Source: UMGS1498 sp900552335 (lineage in GTDB: Bacteria > Bacillota_I > Bacilli_A > RF39 > UBA660). Taken from it: a stretch of DNA of 64,000 nucleotides. The stretch spans positions 1-64,000 of the forward strand of contig CABSFU010000003.1 in assembly GCA_902477075.1 (NCBI GenBank). Reading direction: 5' to 3'. A program made the translations under genes and the position numbers. Every line of letters starts with the position of its first letter. Position 1 is the stretch's first letter. Positions 8,116 through 15,289 of this stretch are shown here, one piece after another. The notes beneath the pieces are model-generated. The model ran no database searches and was not told the origin of the DNA. It worked only from the letters and a program-made list of their open reading frames with translations.

Positions 8116-9588
8116 TTACTTGCTTCTTCCTTGTGAATAAATCCTATCAACATTTTCCTGTTGATTATTTAATTCTCTTTCTAATATTTCAGAGTATTTT
8201 TTTTCTAGTTCTTGTAATTTTTGTTGATCCATTTTTATGGTATCAGCCATCTCTTGAAGTGAAAGATTTTCCGTTTGACCTATTACTCTTAAAATATAGG
8301 CGCTAACAATAGGACTAAGGTTATATCTTTTTGGTCGTTCATCCATTGAAGCAACCATTCTCATACCACGCGAATCTTTTTTTAGTTGTTCTTTTGTTTG
8401 AGATGGTAATGTTTCATATATTTCTTCTTTTTGCTTTTCTGTTAATGGAAGTTCAGCTTCTACATGTTGAAGTGTATTTACATTTTTTTTCATTTCTTTT
8501 TCAAACGGAACTGGTTTAAAATCTACAACATCTAAATGCATATTACCAACATCGGCTTTCGTAATTTCTGAAGAATACCAATACATACTGCCAACTTTTT
8601 CTTTTGCGTTGCGAGGATCGTTTAGATAACTGTTTTGGCCTCTCATTGTCTTCATTATTTTTTCTACATAATCATAGACTCCTTGGGCTCTCAATTTTTC
8701 CTCTAAACTGGATAATTTTTCTTCAGCATAATTGTCCATCTGAGCTATTCTTTTTTCCAAATCTTCTATTTTTCCTTTTTTAAATCCTTTAAATAAAGAT
8801 GCTTTCATTTTTTTGCATTCAGATTCTAACTGCATTTTATAAATATCAATGTCGTGATAATATGTTTCTTTTATCAATCTATAATACAAATATGTTCTAA
8901 TGTCTCCTTCTGCTTTTTTTAATACTGGTAAAATTTCATTTAATTCTAAAGCAGTATTCTTATCTTCTTCCATTTCTTTTACTTTATCAACACATGAGAA
9001 ATATTGTTTTAACTTTTGTACTGTGTCATGGTCTTGATAGACTTCAAAAAAGTTATTAATAAAATTATAATTTGGTTGAATATTTTGTGAACTTTTTTTA
9101 CTTTCAGCTAAAGTTTCTCCAAATAATGATTCAAACTCAAAATATCCAATAGCAAGAGATCCACAGCACCAAGTAGTTAATTTTTTACCTTTTCCTAATT
9201 CAAATGTATCTTTTACTAAGTTTTCATAGTCTTTATTTTTATAATTTTCTTTTAGTTGTTTTAATTCTTCAATTACACGTTTATAATTTTGTACTTTATG
9301 TCTATAGGCAATTTTATCTTCTAATGGTTCTGATTGTAATGCATCCAATTGTTGTGATAATTCTTCTATTTTACTATCAATATCACTTATAATTCGACTA
9401 GGATTTTTACTTTGAACCATTTTATCAAATAACCTGATTTTAACTTGGTTTTCAAGAACAGTAGCCAAATCATTCATAACTTCCAAATCCTGTATTGTAA
9501 ATGTTCTATCACTTTTTAGTAACTTGTCTATTTCTAATAATGATTTTTTAAAGTCTTCTACACTATCGATTTTTTCTATATTAGTCAT
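8116..9588 (-). CDS. Unknown 490-aa alpha-helical protein under poly-G leader control
   Basis: Starts MTNIEKIDSVEDFKKSLLEI (ATG 9588; a GTG at 9597 is in frame and also overlaps the upstream ORF). The protein is dominated by charged helices with coiled-coil heptads (for example IDSKIEELSQQLDALQSE and LEKRIAQMDNYAEEKLSSLE). A Cys pair occurs in KKLTTWCCGSLAIGYFEFE. There is no signal peptide or transmembrane segment, so it is probably cytoplasmic. I do not recognise a family. It overlaps the 30-codon ORF before it by 8 nt, and the two share poly-G leader copy B. The unit lies between direct repeats of a GNAT gene end. Confidence 0.85.
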   Translation of the reverse strand: MTNIEKIDSVEDFKKSLLEIDKLLKSDRTFTIQDLEVMNDLATVLENQVKIRLFDKMVQSKNPSRIISDIDSKIEELSQQLDALQSEPLEDKIAYRHKVQNYKRVIEELKQLKENYKNKDYENLVKDTFELGKGKKLTTWCCGSLAIGYFEFESLFGETLAESKKSSQNIQPNYNFINNFFEVYQDHDTVQKLKQYFSCVDKVKEMEEDKNTALELNEILPVLKKAEGDIRTYLYYRLIKETYYHDIDIYKMQLESECKKMKASLFKGFKKGKIEDLEKRIAQMDNYAEEKLSSLEEKLRAQGVYDYVEKIMKTMRGQNSYLNDPRNAKEKVGSMYWYSSEITKADVGNMHLDVVDFKPVPFEKEMKKNVNTLQHVEAELPLTEKQKEEIYETLPSQTKEQLKKDSRGMRMVASMDERPKRYNLSPIVSAYILRVIGQTENLSLQEMADTIKMDQQKLQELEKKYSEILERELNNQQENVDRIYSQGRSK

Positions 9589-9673
9589 TTTTTTCACTTC
9601 TTTCTGTTAATTCTGCTTTTATTTGTTGAATAATATCTAATAATTCTAATTCTACTGCTATTGTATCATTCAT
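9581..9673 (-). CDS. 30-aa peptide, first gene after poly-G leader copy B
   Basis: Product begins MNDTIAVELELLDIIQQIKA and continues ELTERSEKND. An excellent AGGAGG lies 8 nt before the ATG. It is a short amphipathic helix, acidic at the N-terminus. Its end overlaps the start of the 490-aa gene, so translation is probably coupled. Too short to appear in usual gene lists, but the ribosome-binding site and overlap argue that it is real. It could be a small partner of the larger protein or a leader peptide. Confidence 0.65.
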   Translation of the reverse strand: MNDTIAVELELLDIIQQIKAELTERSEKND

Positions 9674-9681
9674 AATGTTTT

Positions 9682-9831
9682 TCCTCCTATTTTATAGTAA
9701 CAAAAAAAGGTTGGTAAAATACCCCCCCCCCGTTTGCATATAGTAAACTTAATAAATGATTTGCTACTTACAAACTATATTACTATTTTTGTTTACACAT
9801 TTATTTTATCAAATTTTGTGTTATTATTCAA
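9682..9831 (-). promoter_or_regulatory. Poly-G leader, copy B (promoter plus 5' UTR)
   Basis: Minus strand TTGAAT (9826-9831) and TAAAAT (9803-9808) with a 17-bp spacer, then the conserved leader. AUAGUAA pairs with UUACUAU upstream of the tract. A run of 10 G follows (plus C at 9722-9731), then UAUUUUACCAACC and a run of 7 U, then GUUACUAU immediately before the ribosome-binding site. The hairpin after the tract differs from copies A and C, but G-rich 5' and C-containing 3' arms are kept. Confidence 0.72.
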
Positions 9832-9858
9832 TCCATTTTTTATAAAGAAATCTTAGTT

Positions 9859-10320
9859 TTACAAAGGTTTACGTATAAATTGCATTTCTTCATCATCCTC
9901 TAGATTTTTTATAAAACCGTTTTGGATAGCAACTTTAATGCTTGGAATATTTTCCTTATGAATATTCAAAATAATATAATTTATTTTTTCATAATTTTGC
10001 AGGTGATCTATCAGTTGTCCGAGTAATCGAGTAGCTATTCCTTTATTTCGATAATATGGATCGATATAATAATATAAAGTCACTGCACAAATAGAGTCTT
10101 TCTCTATTTTATCTGACAAATGGATATAGCCTATCTTTTCCACTTCATGTATCACTATAAAATCATTCATAAAGATACTGTTTTCTATCTCTTTTTGCAT
10201 AGAAACTGTTCCAAAATATTTTTGGAATTCTTTATTTTGATTCATTCGTTTAAAAAAAGTTAAATCAGTCGTATCTGTTATATCTGCTACTTTTAATACA
10301 TAATCTTCCAATCTAATCAT
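9859..10320 (-). CDS. GNAT family N-acetyltransferase
   Basis: 153 aa from the ATG at 10320 (in-frame ATG 10326 and GTG 10332 are alternatives); GGTGAT precedes it. Motif A, the acetyl-CoA pyrophosphate loop, is YYRNKGIATRLLGQL, preceded by the beta-strand AVTLYYYIDP. Motif B is represented by IILNIHKENIPSIKVAIQNGF. It resembles RimI/RimJ-like single-domain acetyltransferases; the substrate cannot be told. It overlaps the ASCH gene end by 8 nt, suggesting one transcript. Its last 11 codons are duplicated at 8065-8097. Confidence 0.88.
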   Translation of the reverse strand: MIRLEDYVLKVADITDTTDLTFFKRMNQNKEFQKYFGTVSMQKEIENSIFMNDFIVIHEVEKIGYIHLSDKIEKDSICAVTLYYYIDPYYRNKGIATRLLGQLIDHLQNYEKINYIILNIHKENIPSIKVAIQNGFIKNLEDDEEMQFIRKPL

Positions 10321-10705
10321 CTTCATCACCACTATAATTCCATAGTCCTAATTTGCCTTTTACTGAAATTTTTCTATCATATTTTTTAATATTTTCTAGT
10401 TTCCAAGCATACTTCATTTCATGAGTACTTTGTCCATATATAGTAGAATCCATTTTTAATAACTTTTGATTAAACTCTTTATCCACCAATATGCAATCAA
10501 CTAATTCTGCTTCTCCTATAATTTCTCCTTTTGAAAGATTTAAATGATATTTTTTAAATTTTTCTACATTATCTCTTTCTGAATTAAGGCCTGCATGAAT
10601 TAATAGTTTTCCTCTATAGTTTGTTTTCCAGGTTCGAAATTCATACAGCTTATAGCCTTCTATAATTAAAGTGGCCCATGGCTCTTTAATGGTTAATACT
10701 TTCAT
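10313..10705 (-). CDS. ASCH domain protein
   Basis: 130 aa from the ATG at 10705, which follows AAGGAG; the open frame continues upstream to 10903 but that part overlaps a terminator and another gene. ASCH signatures: MKVLTIKEPWATLIIEGYK at the N-terminus, EFRTWKTNYRGKLLIHAG, and GEIIGEAELVDC. ASCH/PUA-like domains bind RNA or modified nucleotides, and some are N4-acetylcytidine amidohydrolases. It is followed with overlap by the GNAT gene. Confidence 0.88.
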   Translation of the reverse strand: MKVLTIKEPWATLIIEGYKLYEFRTWKTNYRGKLLIHAGLNSERDNVEKFKKYHLNLSKGEIIGEAELVDCILVDKEFNQKLLKMDSTIYGQSTHEMKYAWKLENIKKYDRKISVKGKLGLWNYSGDEDD

Positions 10706-10732
10706 ATAGCAACTCCTTGTTAATATGATATC

Positions 10733-10764
10733 ACAAAAAAAGGATAAAAAATAACTTTTATCCC
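10733..10764 (-). terminator. Terminator after the CotD-like gene
   Basis: Minus strand GGATAAAA, loop GTTATT, TTTTATCC, then seven T. The stem begins inside the stop region of the CotD-like gene. Confidence 0.8.
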
Positions 10765-11045
10765 ATAAAACCAGAACATTTTCCACAATCAATATTTTGA
10801 ACTTGACATTCTTCTGAACAAGTATATTGTGGAGTATAAGTGTGTTTGTAAATATGTTTGTTAATTGTATGTGTATGAATTGGACATACATGTGGTACTT
10901 CATGATAGAATTCTTGTTCTACACATTTTGTAATAGTTGGTTCTACTACTTGTTGTTCTACCATTGGTGTACCCATAAATCCTTGATTCATACCAAATCC
11001 AAACATATTTTTTCTATTAGATGAGCAACATCTATTTGAAAACAT
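10758..11045 (-). CDS. CotD-like His/Cys-rich spore-coat-type protein
   Basis: 95 aa. The N-terminal part is Cys/Arg/Gly-rich (MFSNRCCSSNRKNMFGFGMN). The centre has the CotD-family string HVCPIHTHTINKHIYKHTYT, and the C-terminus has more cysteines (CSEECQVQNIDCGKCSG). CotD is an inner spore coat protein in Bacillus. High His/Cys content and small size fit a cross-linked coat or metal-binding protein. It has a GGGGG-type ribosome-binding site and its own terminator. The spore-coat role is inferred from the family resemblance. Confidence 0.65.
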   Translation of the reverse strand: MFSNRCCSSNRKNMFGFGMNQGFMGTPMVEQQVVEPTITKCVEQEFYHEVPHVCPIHTHTINKHIYKHTYTPQYTCSEECQVQNIDCGKCSGFMG

Positions 11046-11082
11046 AATTATTTCCCCCTTACCTAGTTTATCATATGAATGT

Positions 11083-11107
11083 ATGAAAAAAAGGAATGTG
11101 TAAATTC
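11083..11107 (-). terminator. Terminator after the second CDP-alcohol transferase
   Basis: Minus strand AGGAAT, loop TTACAC, ATTCCT, then T7, directly after the stop at 11108. Confidence 0.75.
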
Positions 11108-11833
11108 CTATTTTTTCTCTCTTGTTTTTACTAAAGTTTTTGCCTTGTTTTTATTTTCTGTATATTTATATGGATATTTTATTGTTTTATGATATTCTGT
11201 TTTTTCTAAATTTTCAGACTGAACATTTTCCTTTGGAGTATCTTCTTGTTGACTTAAATTTACATCATTTACTCTTATATATTCAGTAGCTGTTTTCATT
11301 TGTAATAAAGTTGTAATACCACATAATACATTTAATAAAATCGGAGAAGATTCTAATAATATAGAACCCATTCCTAGTACAATGGATACATCTAATAAAA
11401 TTGTTTTTAATTTTCCTACTTTACATGTTCTAATATCTATTTTGTTTATTTTTTTATTCGCACATATACTACCTATTACTATTTCCATTAATAAAGAAAT
11501 AAGATAAATAGGATTTACCGTACTTAACGAGATTAATAGGGTTGCTGCAAATAGTTTATCTGCGACTGCATCTAAATCTCTTCCAAGCTCACTTGTTAAA
11601 TGAAAGGTGCGAGCAATAAAACCGTCCAAAGCATCTGTCAAAGAAAATGCTGCAATACTATAAAAGGCAGTCATAAAGTTTCCTGTTATAAATAAAGGTA
11701 TAATAATTAACGGTGCTGTTAAACGTGATAAAGTTAAAATATTAGGTATTTGTTTATGCCTTTTCCCCTGTGTTTTTAAATCTTGTAACATAAGAGAAAA
11801 TAATTGTTTATATTTCTCTATTTGTTCTTTCAT
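11108..11833 (-). CDS. CDP-alcohol phosphatidyltransferase (second copy), PgsA/cardiolipin-synthase-like
   Basis: 241 aa. The CAP motif is complete: DALDGFIAR, eight residues, G, DLDAVAD. Several membrane helices follow. The N-terminus has an IPNILTLSRLTAPLIIIPLF segment as in PgsA. A hydrophilic, lysine-rich C-terminal tail of about 60 residues (from VNDVNLSQQEDTPKE) is unusual. It lies 8 bp downstream of ffh and appears co-transcribed. It is paralogous to the gene at 3717-4304; it could use a different acceptor alcohol. Confidence 0.82.
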   Translation of the reverse strand: MKEQIEKYKQLFSLMLQDLKTQGKRHKQIPNILTLSRLTAPLIIIPLFITGNFMTAFYSIAAFSLTDALDGFIARTFHLTSELGRDLDAVADKLFAATLLISLSTVNPIYLISLLMEIVIGSICANKKINKIDIRTCKVGKLKTILLDVSIVLGMGSILLESSPILLNVLCGITTLLQMKTATEYIRVNDVNLSQQEDTPKENVQSENLEKTEYHKTIKYPYKYTENKNKAKTLVKTREKK

Positions 11834-11841
11834 ATTTCCCC

Positions 11842-13149
11842 CTAAAATGGCATCTTAAAATTACCATTTTTCATCATTTTCATCATTTTTTTCATTTCTT
11901 CAAATTGTTTTAATAAACGGTTTACTTCTTCTACACTTCTGCCACTTCCTTTGGCAATTCTGATTTTTCTACTAGCTTTTAAAATATCTGGATTTTTTCT
12001 TTCTTCTGGCGTCATCGACTGAATGATTGCCTCAATATGTGCTAAATCCTTAGGATTAATATTAACGTTGTTTAATCCCATTTTTTTAGCTCCTGGAATC
12101 ATTTTTATTAAATTTTCTAAAGGTCCTAATTTTTTTATTTGGTTTAATTGTTCCAAAAAATCTTCTAAATCAAAATTTCCTTTTTGCATTTTTTTAGCTG
12201 CCTTTAAAGCGGACTCTTCATCTATTACAGCTTCCGCTTTTTCTAACATGGTCATAATGTCTCCCATGCCTAAAATACGAGTAGCCATTCTTTCTGGATA
12301 AAATTCCTCTAAACCATCCATTTTTTCACTTACCCCAATAAATTTAATTGGAATGTTAGTTAAATGACGAATTGATAAAGCGGCACCGCCTCTAGTATCT
12401 CCATCTAGTTTTGTTAAAATAGCTCCTGTAAGTGGTAAAGCATCATGAAATCCATTGATGACATTAATGACATCTTGTCCTGTCATACTATCTACTACTA
12501 ATATGATTTCATCCATTGGAACAGTTTCATTAATTTGTTGTAATTCTTCCATTAATTCTGTATCAATATGTAAACGACCTGCTGTATCTACTAATACATA
12601 GTCAAAGCCATTTTGTTTTGCATATTCTACAGCATTTTTTACCGTATTGGCAGGATCATTTGTTCCTTCTTCATATACAGGAATATTTAATTCTTTTCCT
12701 AATTGTTTTAATTGATCTATTGCTGCTGGTCTATAAATATCACAGGCTACTAAAAGAGGTTTCTTTTTGTGTTTTTTTCTTAAAAAATTAGCTAATTTTG
12801 AAATTGTTGTTGTTTTACCAGAGCCCTGTAAACCAACTAACATTAAAGTAGCTGGATTTCCATTTAAATTTATATCTTTTTTTTCTCCACCCAATAATTC
12901 AACTAATTCATCTTTTACAATTTTGACAAATTGTTCACCAGGTTTCAAAGATTTTGCTACTTCTTCTCCTAAAGCTTTTTCTTTTACCGTATTGATAAAT
13001 TCTTTTACAACTTGGTAGTTTACATCCGCTTCTAGTAACGCTAATCTAATTTCTCTTGTAATTTCACTAATATTTTCTTCTGTAATTTTTCCATAGCCTT
13101 TTATTTTACTAACAACATTTTGTAGACGATCTCCTAAACTTTCAAACAT
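11842..13149 (-). CDS. ffh: Signal recognition particle protein Ffh
   Basis: 435-aa GTPase of the SRP, delivering nascent membrane proteins to FtsY/SecYEG. N-domain (1-90) with ALLEADVNYQVVKEF. G-domain with GLQGSGKTTTISKLA (G1), DTAGRLHID (G3) and TKLDGDTRGGAALS (G4). A methionine-rich M-domain ends in KKMMKMMKNGNFKMPF. Length is typical. ylxM and ftsY are not adjacent. Confidence 0.98.
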   Translation of the reverse strand: MFESLGDRLQNVVSKIKGYGKITEENISEITREIRLALLEADVNYQVVKEFINTVKEKALGEEVAKSLKPGEQFVKIVKDELVELLGGEKKDINLNGNPATLMLVGLQGSGKTTTISKLANFLRKKHKKKPLLVACDIYRPAAIDQLKQLGKELNIPVYEEGTNDPANTVKNAVEYAKQNGFDYVLVDTAGRLHIDTELMEELQQINETVPMDEIILVVDSMTGQDVINVINGFHDALPLTGAILTKLDGDTRGGAALSIRHLTNIPIKFIGVSEKMDGLEEFYPERMATRILGMGDIMTMLEKAEAVIDEESALKAAKKMQKGNFDLEDFLEQLNQIKKLGPLENLIKMIPGAKKMGLNNVNINPKDLAHIEAIIQSMTPEERKNPDILKASRKIRIAKGSGRSVEEVNRLLKQFEEMKKMMKMMKNGNFKMPF

Positions 13150-13186
13150 GTTATCACCTCAGTATTTATTATTATACTAAAAAATT

Positions 13187-13684
13187 TTAGATTGGTAAAT
13201 CTAAAATTTCATCTAAATGGTCTATTGCATAAAAACCTTTCCCATTATTTTTTAAGGAAAAACGTACACCTATTCCTTTTGCTGCTTCCCATTCTCTTAG
13301 GTTCCCAGCATAATCATCAATTAAAATAGCATTTTCACTATGTACCATTTGAGTTTTACTAATCTTTCTTGGGACAGGAATAATTGTAATGTCTTTCAAA
13401 TATTTTCTTACATAATTTACCTTTGCAACTGCCTCATCTAATGAGTTAATATGCGTTAAAATGAATACGTTAAAACGATTAGAATCGATAATTCTTTGGA
13501 TATTATCAATGCTATTATTTATTTGAGATGTATGACTAATAAAATTATCCCAATCCAGTGTTCCAAAATACTTACCACAATCGCTTGAGTTTTTAGGATC
13601 TAATCCTAATTTTCTCATATTGTTATATCCTTCTTCAATTGTATTTAATATTACTCCATCAAAATCAATATATAAATCTTTCAT
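13187..13684 (-). CDS. HAD-like phosphatase / 5'-nucleotidase (NT5C-like)
   Basis: 165 aa. The N-terminal DFDGVILNT is a DxDxV/T HAD motif I with both aspartates. ILTHINS matches motif II (Thr), and LIDDYAGNLREWEAAKG fits motif IV with DD. Overall it looks like the 5',3'-deoxyribonucleotidase/cytosolic nucleotidase type. Substrate unknown. It sits 37 bp upstream of ffh. Confidence 0.78.
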   Translation of the reverse strand: MKDLYIDFDGVILNTIEEGYNNMRKLGLDPKNSSDCGKYFGTLDWDNFISHTSQINNSIDNIQRIIDSNRFNVFILTHINSLDEAVAKVNYVRKYLKDITIIPVPRKISKTQMVHSENAILIDDYAGNLREWEAAKGIGVRFSLKNNGKGFYAIDHLDEILDLPI

Positions 13685-13750
13685 CTTATCACATTCCTAT
13701 CATGTTTTAATGATAGCATACATTTGTTTGATAGTCAATAAAATAATGTA

Positions 13751-13785
13751 AGAAAAAAATAATCAAATGAATGATTATTTTAAAG
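13751..13785 (-). terminator. Terminator of the infC-rpmI-rplT operon
   Basis: Minus strand AAATAATCA, loop, TGATTATTT followed by more T. The stem includes the rplT stop codon. Confidence 0.8.
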
Positions 13786-14311
13786 CTTCTAATAATTCTG
13801 CTTTTTTCATAGTACTAGCACCAGCTATATTTTTAGCTTTTGCCATTTCTTTAAGTTCAGCTACTGTTAATTTAGATAAATCTTCTTTAACCTCTGCTTT
13901 TGCTTCTTTTTTTGTTTCTTTTACTTCAGATTTTACTTCAGCTTTTACTGTTTTACCTTCTAAAGCATCTTTTGCAATTACAACTAAACTTGCGAATGCT
14001 TGTGCATCATCAATTGCTAGTTCTGATAACATTTTTCTGTTAATTTCGATACCAGCTTTATTTAATCCATTAATGAATTTTGAATAACTAATGTCATTCA
14101 TTCTACAAGCTGCATTAATTCTTGTAATCCATAATTTTCTGAAATCTCTTTTCTTTTGTCTTCTATCTCTATAAGAATATTTTAAAGAATGCATTACTTG
14201 TTCTTTTGCTGTTCTATATAATCTATGTTTACTTCCAAAATATCCTTTTGCTAATTTCATCACTTTTTTTCTTCTTGCGCGATGAATTGTTCCACCTTTA
14301 ACTCTTGCCAT
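13775..14311 (-). CDS. rplT: 50S ribosomal protein L20 with a C-terminal SAP-like extension
   Basis: 178 aa. Residues 1-118 are classical L20 (ARVKGGTIHRARRKKVMKLA ... SLVVIAKDAL). L20 normally stops near residue 118. Here a Lys/Glu/Ala-rich linker (about 118-145) leads to a C-terminal helical module, LSKLTVAELKEMAKAKNIAG then MKKAELLEALK. It resembles SAP or Rho-N-type nucleic-acid-binding helix pairs. It is the third gene of the infC operon, so autoregulation by L20 through the leader is expected. The extension is in frame with no stop or shift between. Confidence 0.95.
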   Translation of the reverse strand: MARVKGGTIHRARRKKVMKLAKGYFGSKHRLYRTAKEQVMHSLKYSYRDRRQKKRDFRKLWITRINAACRMNDISYSKFINGLNKAGIEINRKMLSELAIDDAQAFASLVVIAKDALEGKTVKAEVKSEVKETKKEAKAEVKEDLSKLTVAELKEMAKAKNIAGASTMKKAELLEALK

Positions 14312-14327
14312 ATATATCCTCCTTCTA

Positions 14328-14519
14328 TTATTTTCCTAAAATTCCTTTAATTCTTGAATAATCAGCTGTACTTAACATAGAACCTTTTCTTGATTTTCTG
14401 TTACTTGCAGCATTTTTCTTTCCAGTATTATGTCTTGAACCTGGTGTACCTATTTTAAAATCATTTTTTCTTGCTTTTACTACTTTAGCAGTACCTTTAT
14501 GTGTTTTTAACTTTGGCAT
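14328..14519 (-). CDS. rpmI: 50S ribosomal protein L35
   Basis: 63 aa, full length: PKLKTHKGTAKVVKARKN, then GSRHNTGKKNAASNRKSRKG. Highly basic. Lies between infC and rplT with 10- and 16-bp gaps, the universal order. Confidence 0.97.
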   Translation of the reverse strand: MPKLKTHKGTAKVVKARKNDFKIGTPGSRHNTGKKNAASNRKSRKGSMLSTADYSRIKGILGK

Positions 14520-14529
14520 ATAATTCCTC

Positions 14530-15057
14530 CTATTTTTCTTTTTTTGGCATTAGCATCATGGCCATAACTCTACCCTCTAATTTTGGTTTTTGTTCGATTT
14601 CTGCTACATCTTCTAAAGTGTTAGCAAAACGAAGCAAAACTTCTTTTCCAAGTTCTGGATGGGCCATTTCTCTTCCTTTAAAACGAATAGAAACTTTTAC
14701 TTTATGACCTTTTTCTAAGTACTTTTTTGAATTGATAACACGTGTATCAAAGTCATGTTTATCAATTGTGACAGAAAGTCTATATTCTTTAAGATCTAAA
14801 TTACTTTCACGTTGCTTTTTCAAATTTTCTTTTTGTTTTTTCTTGTTTTCATACTTAAATTTATTATAATCCATAATCTTACAAACCGCTGGTGTTGCAT
14901 TTGAATTCATTAAAACAAGATCAAACCCTGCATAGGATGCTAACGTTAAAGCATCTTTTATAGATTTTACTCCTAATTGTTCTCCTTTTGGACCAATTAC
15001 CATTACTTCTTTAGCACGTATTTGTTCATTAATGTACAAATCTTTTTCTCTTGCGAT
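14530..15057 (-). CDS. infC: Translation initiation factor IF-3, probable AUC start
   Basis: Promotes subunit dissociation and start-codon fidelity. Product of 175 aa: N-domain REKDLYINEQIRAKEVMVIG, linker rich in Lys, and C-domain with IRFKGREMAHPELG. There is no ATG/GTG/TTG at the expected position. GGAGG at about 15066-15070 is followed 8 nt later by ATC at 15057, where Bacillus infC has ATT. The in-frame ATG at 15105 to 15120 would fall in the attenuator hairpin and bury the ribosome-binding site. The rare start allows IF-3 to repress itself. Confidence 0.93.
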   Translation of the reverse strand: MAREKDLYINEQIRAKEVMVIGPKGEQLGVKSIKDALTLASYAGFDLVLMNSNATPAVCKIMDYNKFKYENKKKQKENLKKQRESNLDLKEYRLSVTIDKHDFDTRVINSKKYLEKGHKVKVSIRFKGREMAHPELGKEVLLRFANTLEDVAEIEQKPKLEGRVMAMMLMPKKEK

Positions 15058-15190
15058 ACTAGACACCTCCATAAAAAAGTGGATACAGAATGTACCCACT
15101 AAAATCCCAAATAAAATCATTTATCGGCATTTACCTATTGCTTTAGCAATCAGGTGAGTGTAGGTACACTGCTTTCCTTTTTAATACACC
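15058..15190 (-). promoter_or_regulatory. L20-type leader with attenuator upstream of infC
   Basis: The minus strand before infC contains AAGGAAAGCAGTGTACCTAC, then TCACCTGATTGCTAAAGCAA and TAGGTAAATGCCG. It ends in a terminator GTGGGTACA, TTC loop, TGTATCCAC, then T6, just before the infC ribosome-binding site. This is the arrangement of the L20 leader in Firmicutes, where L20 binding favours termination. Base pairing of the terminator is seen; L20 binding is family knowledge. Confidence 0.82.
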
Positions 15191-15289
15191 AATATTATAC
15201 ATAGGTAATATATGTTTGTCAACTATATTTTAGTACAATTTCACTTATTTTTATAACATATATCGTAAAATAATACAGTTTTCTCTGTA

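Noticed and set aside
10706..10903. N-terminal extension of the ASCH protein
   Set aside because: The open frame runs through the CotD-like gene and its terminator and lacks a ribosome-binding site; the ATG at 10705 has AAGGAG.
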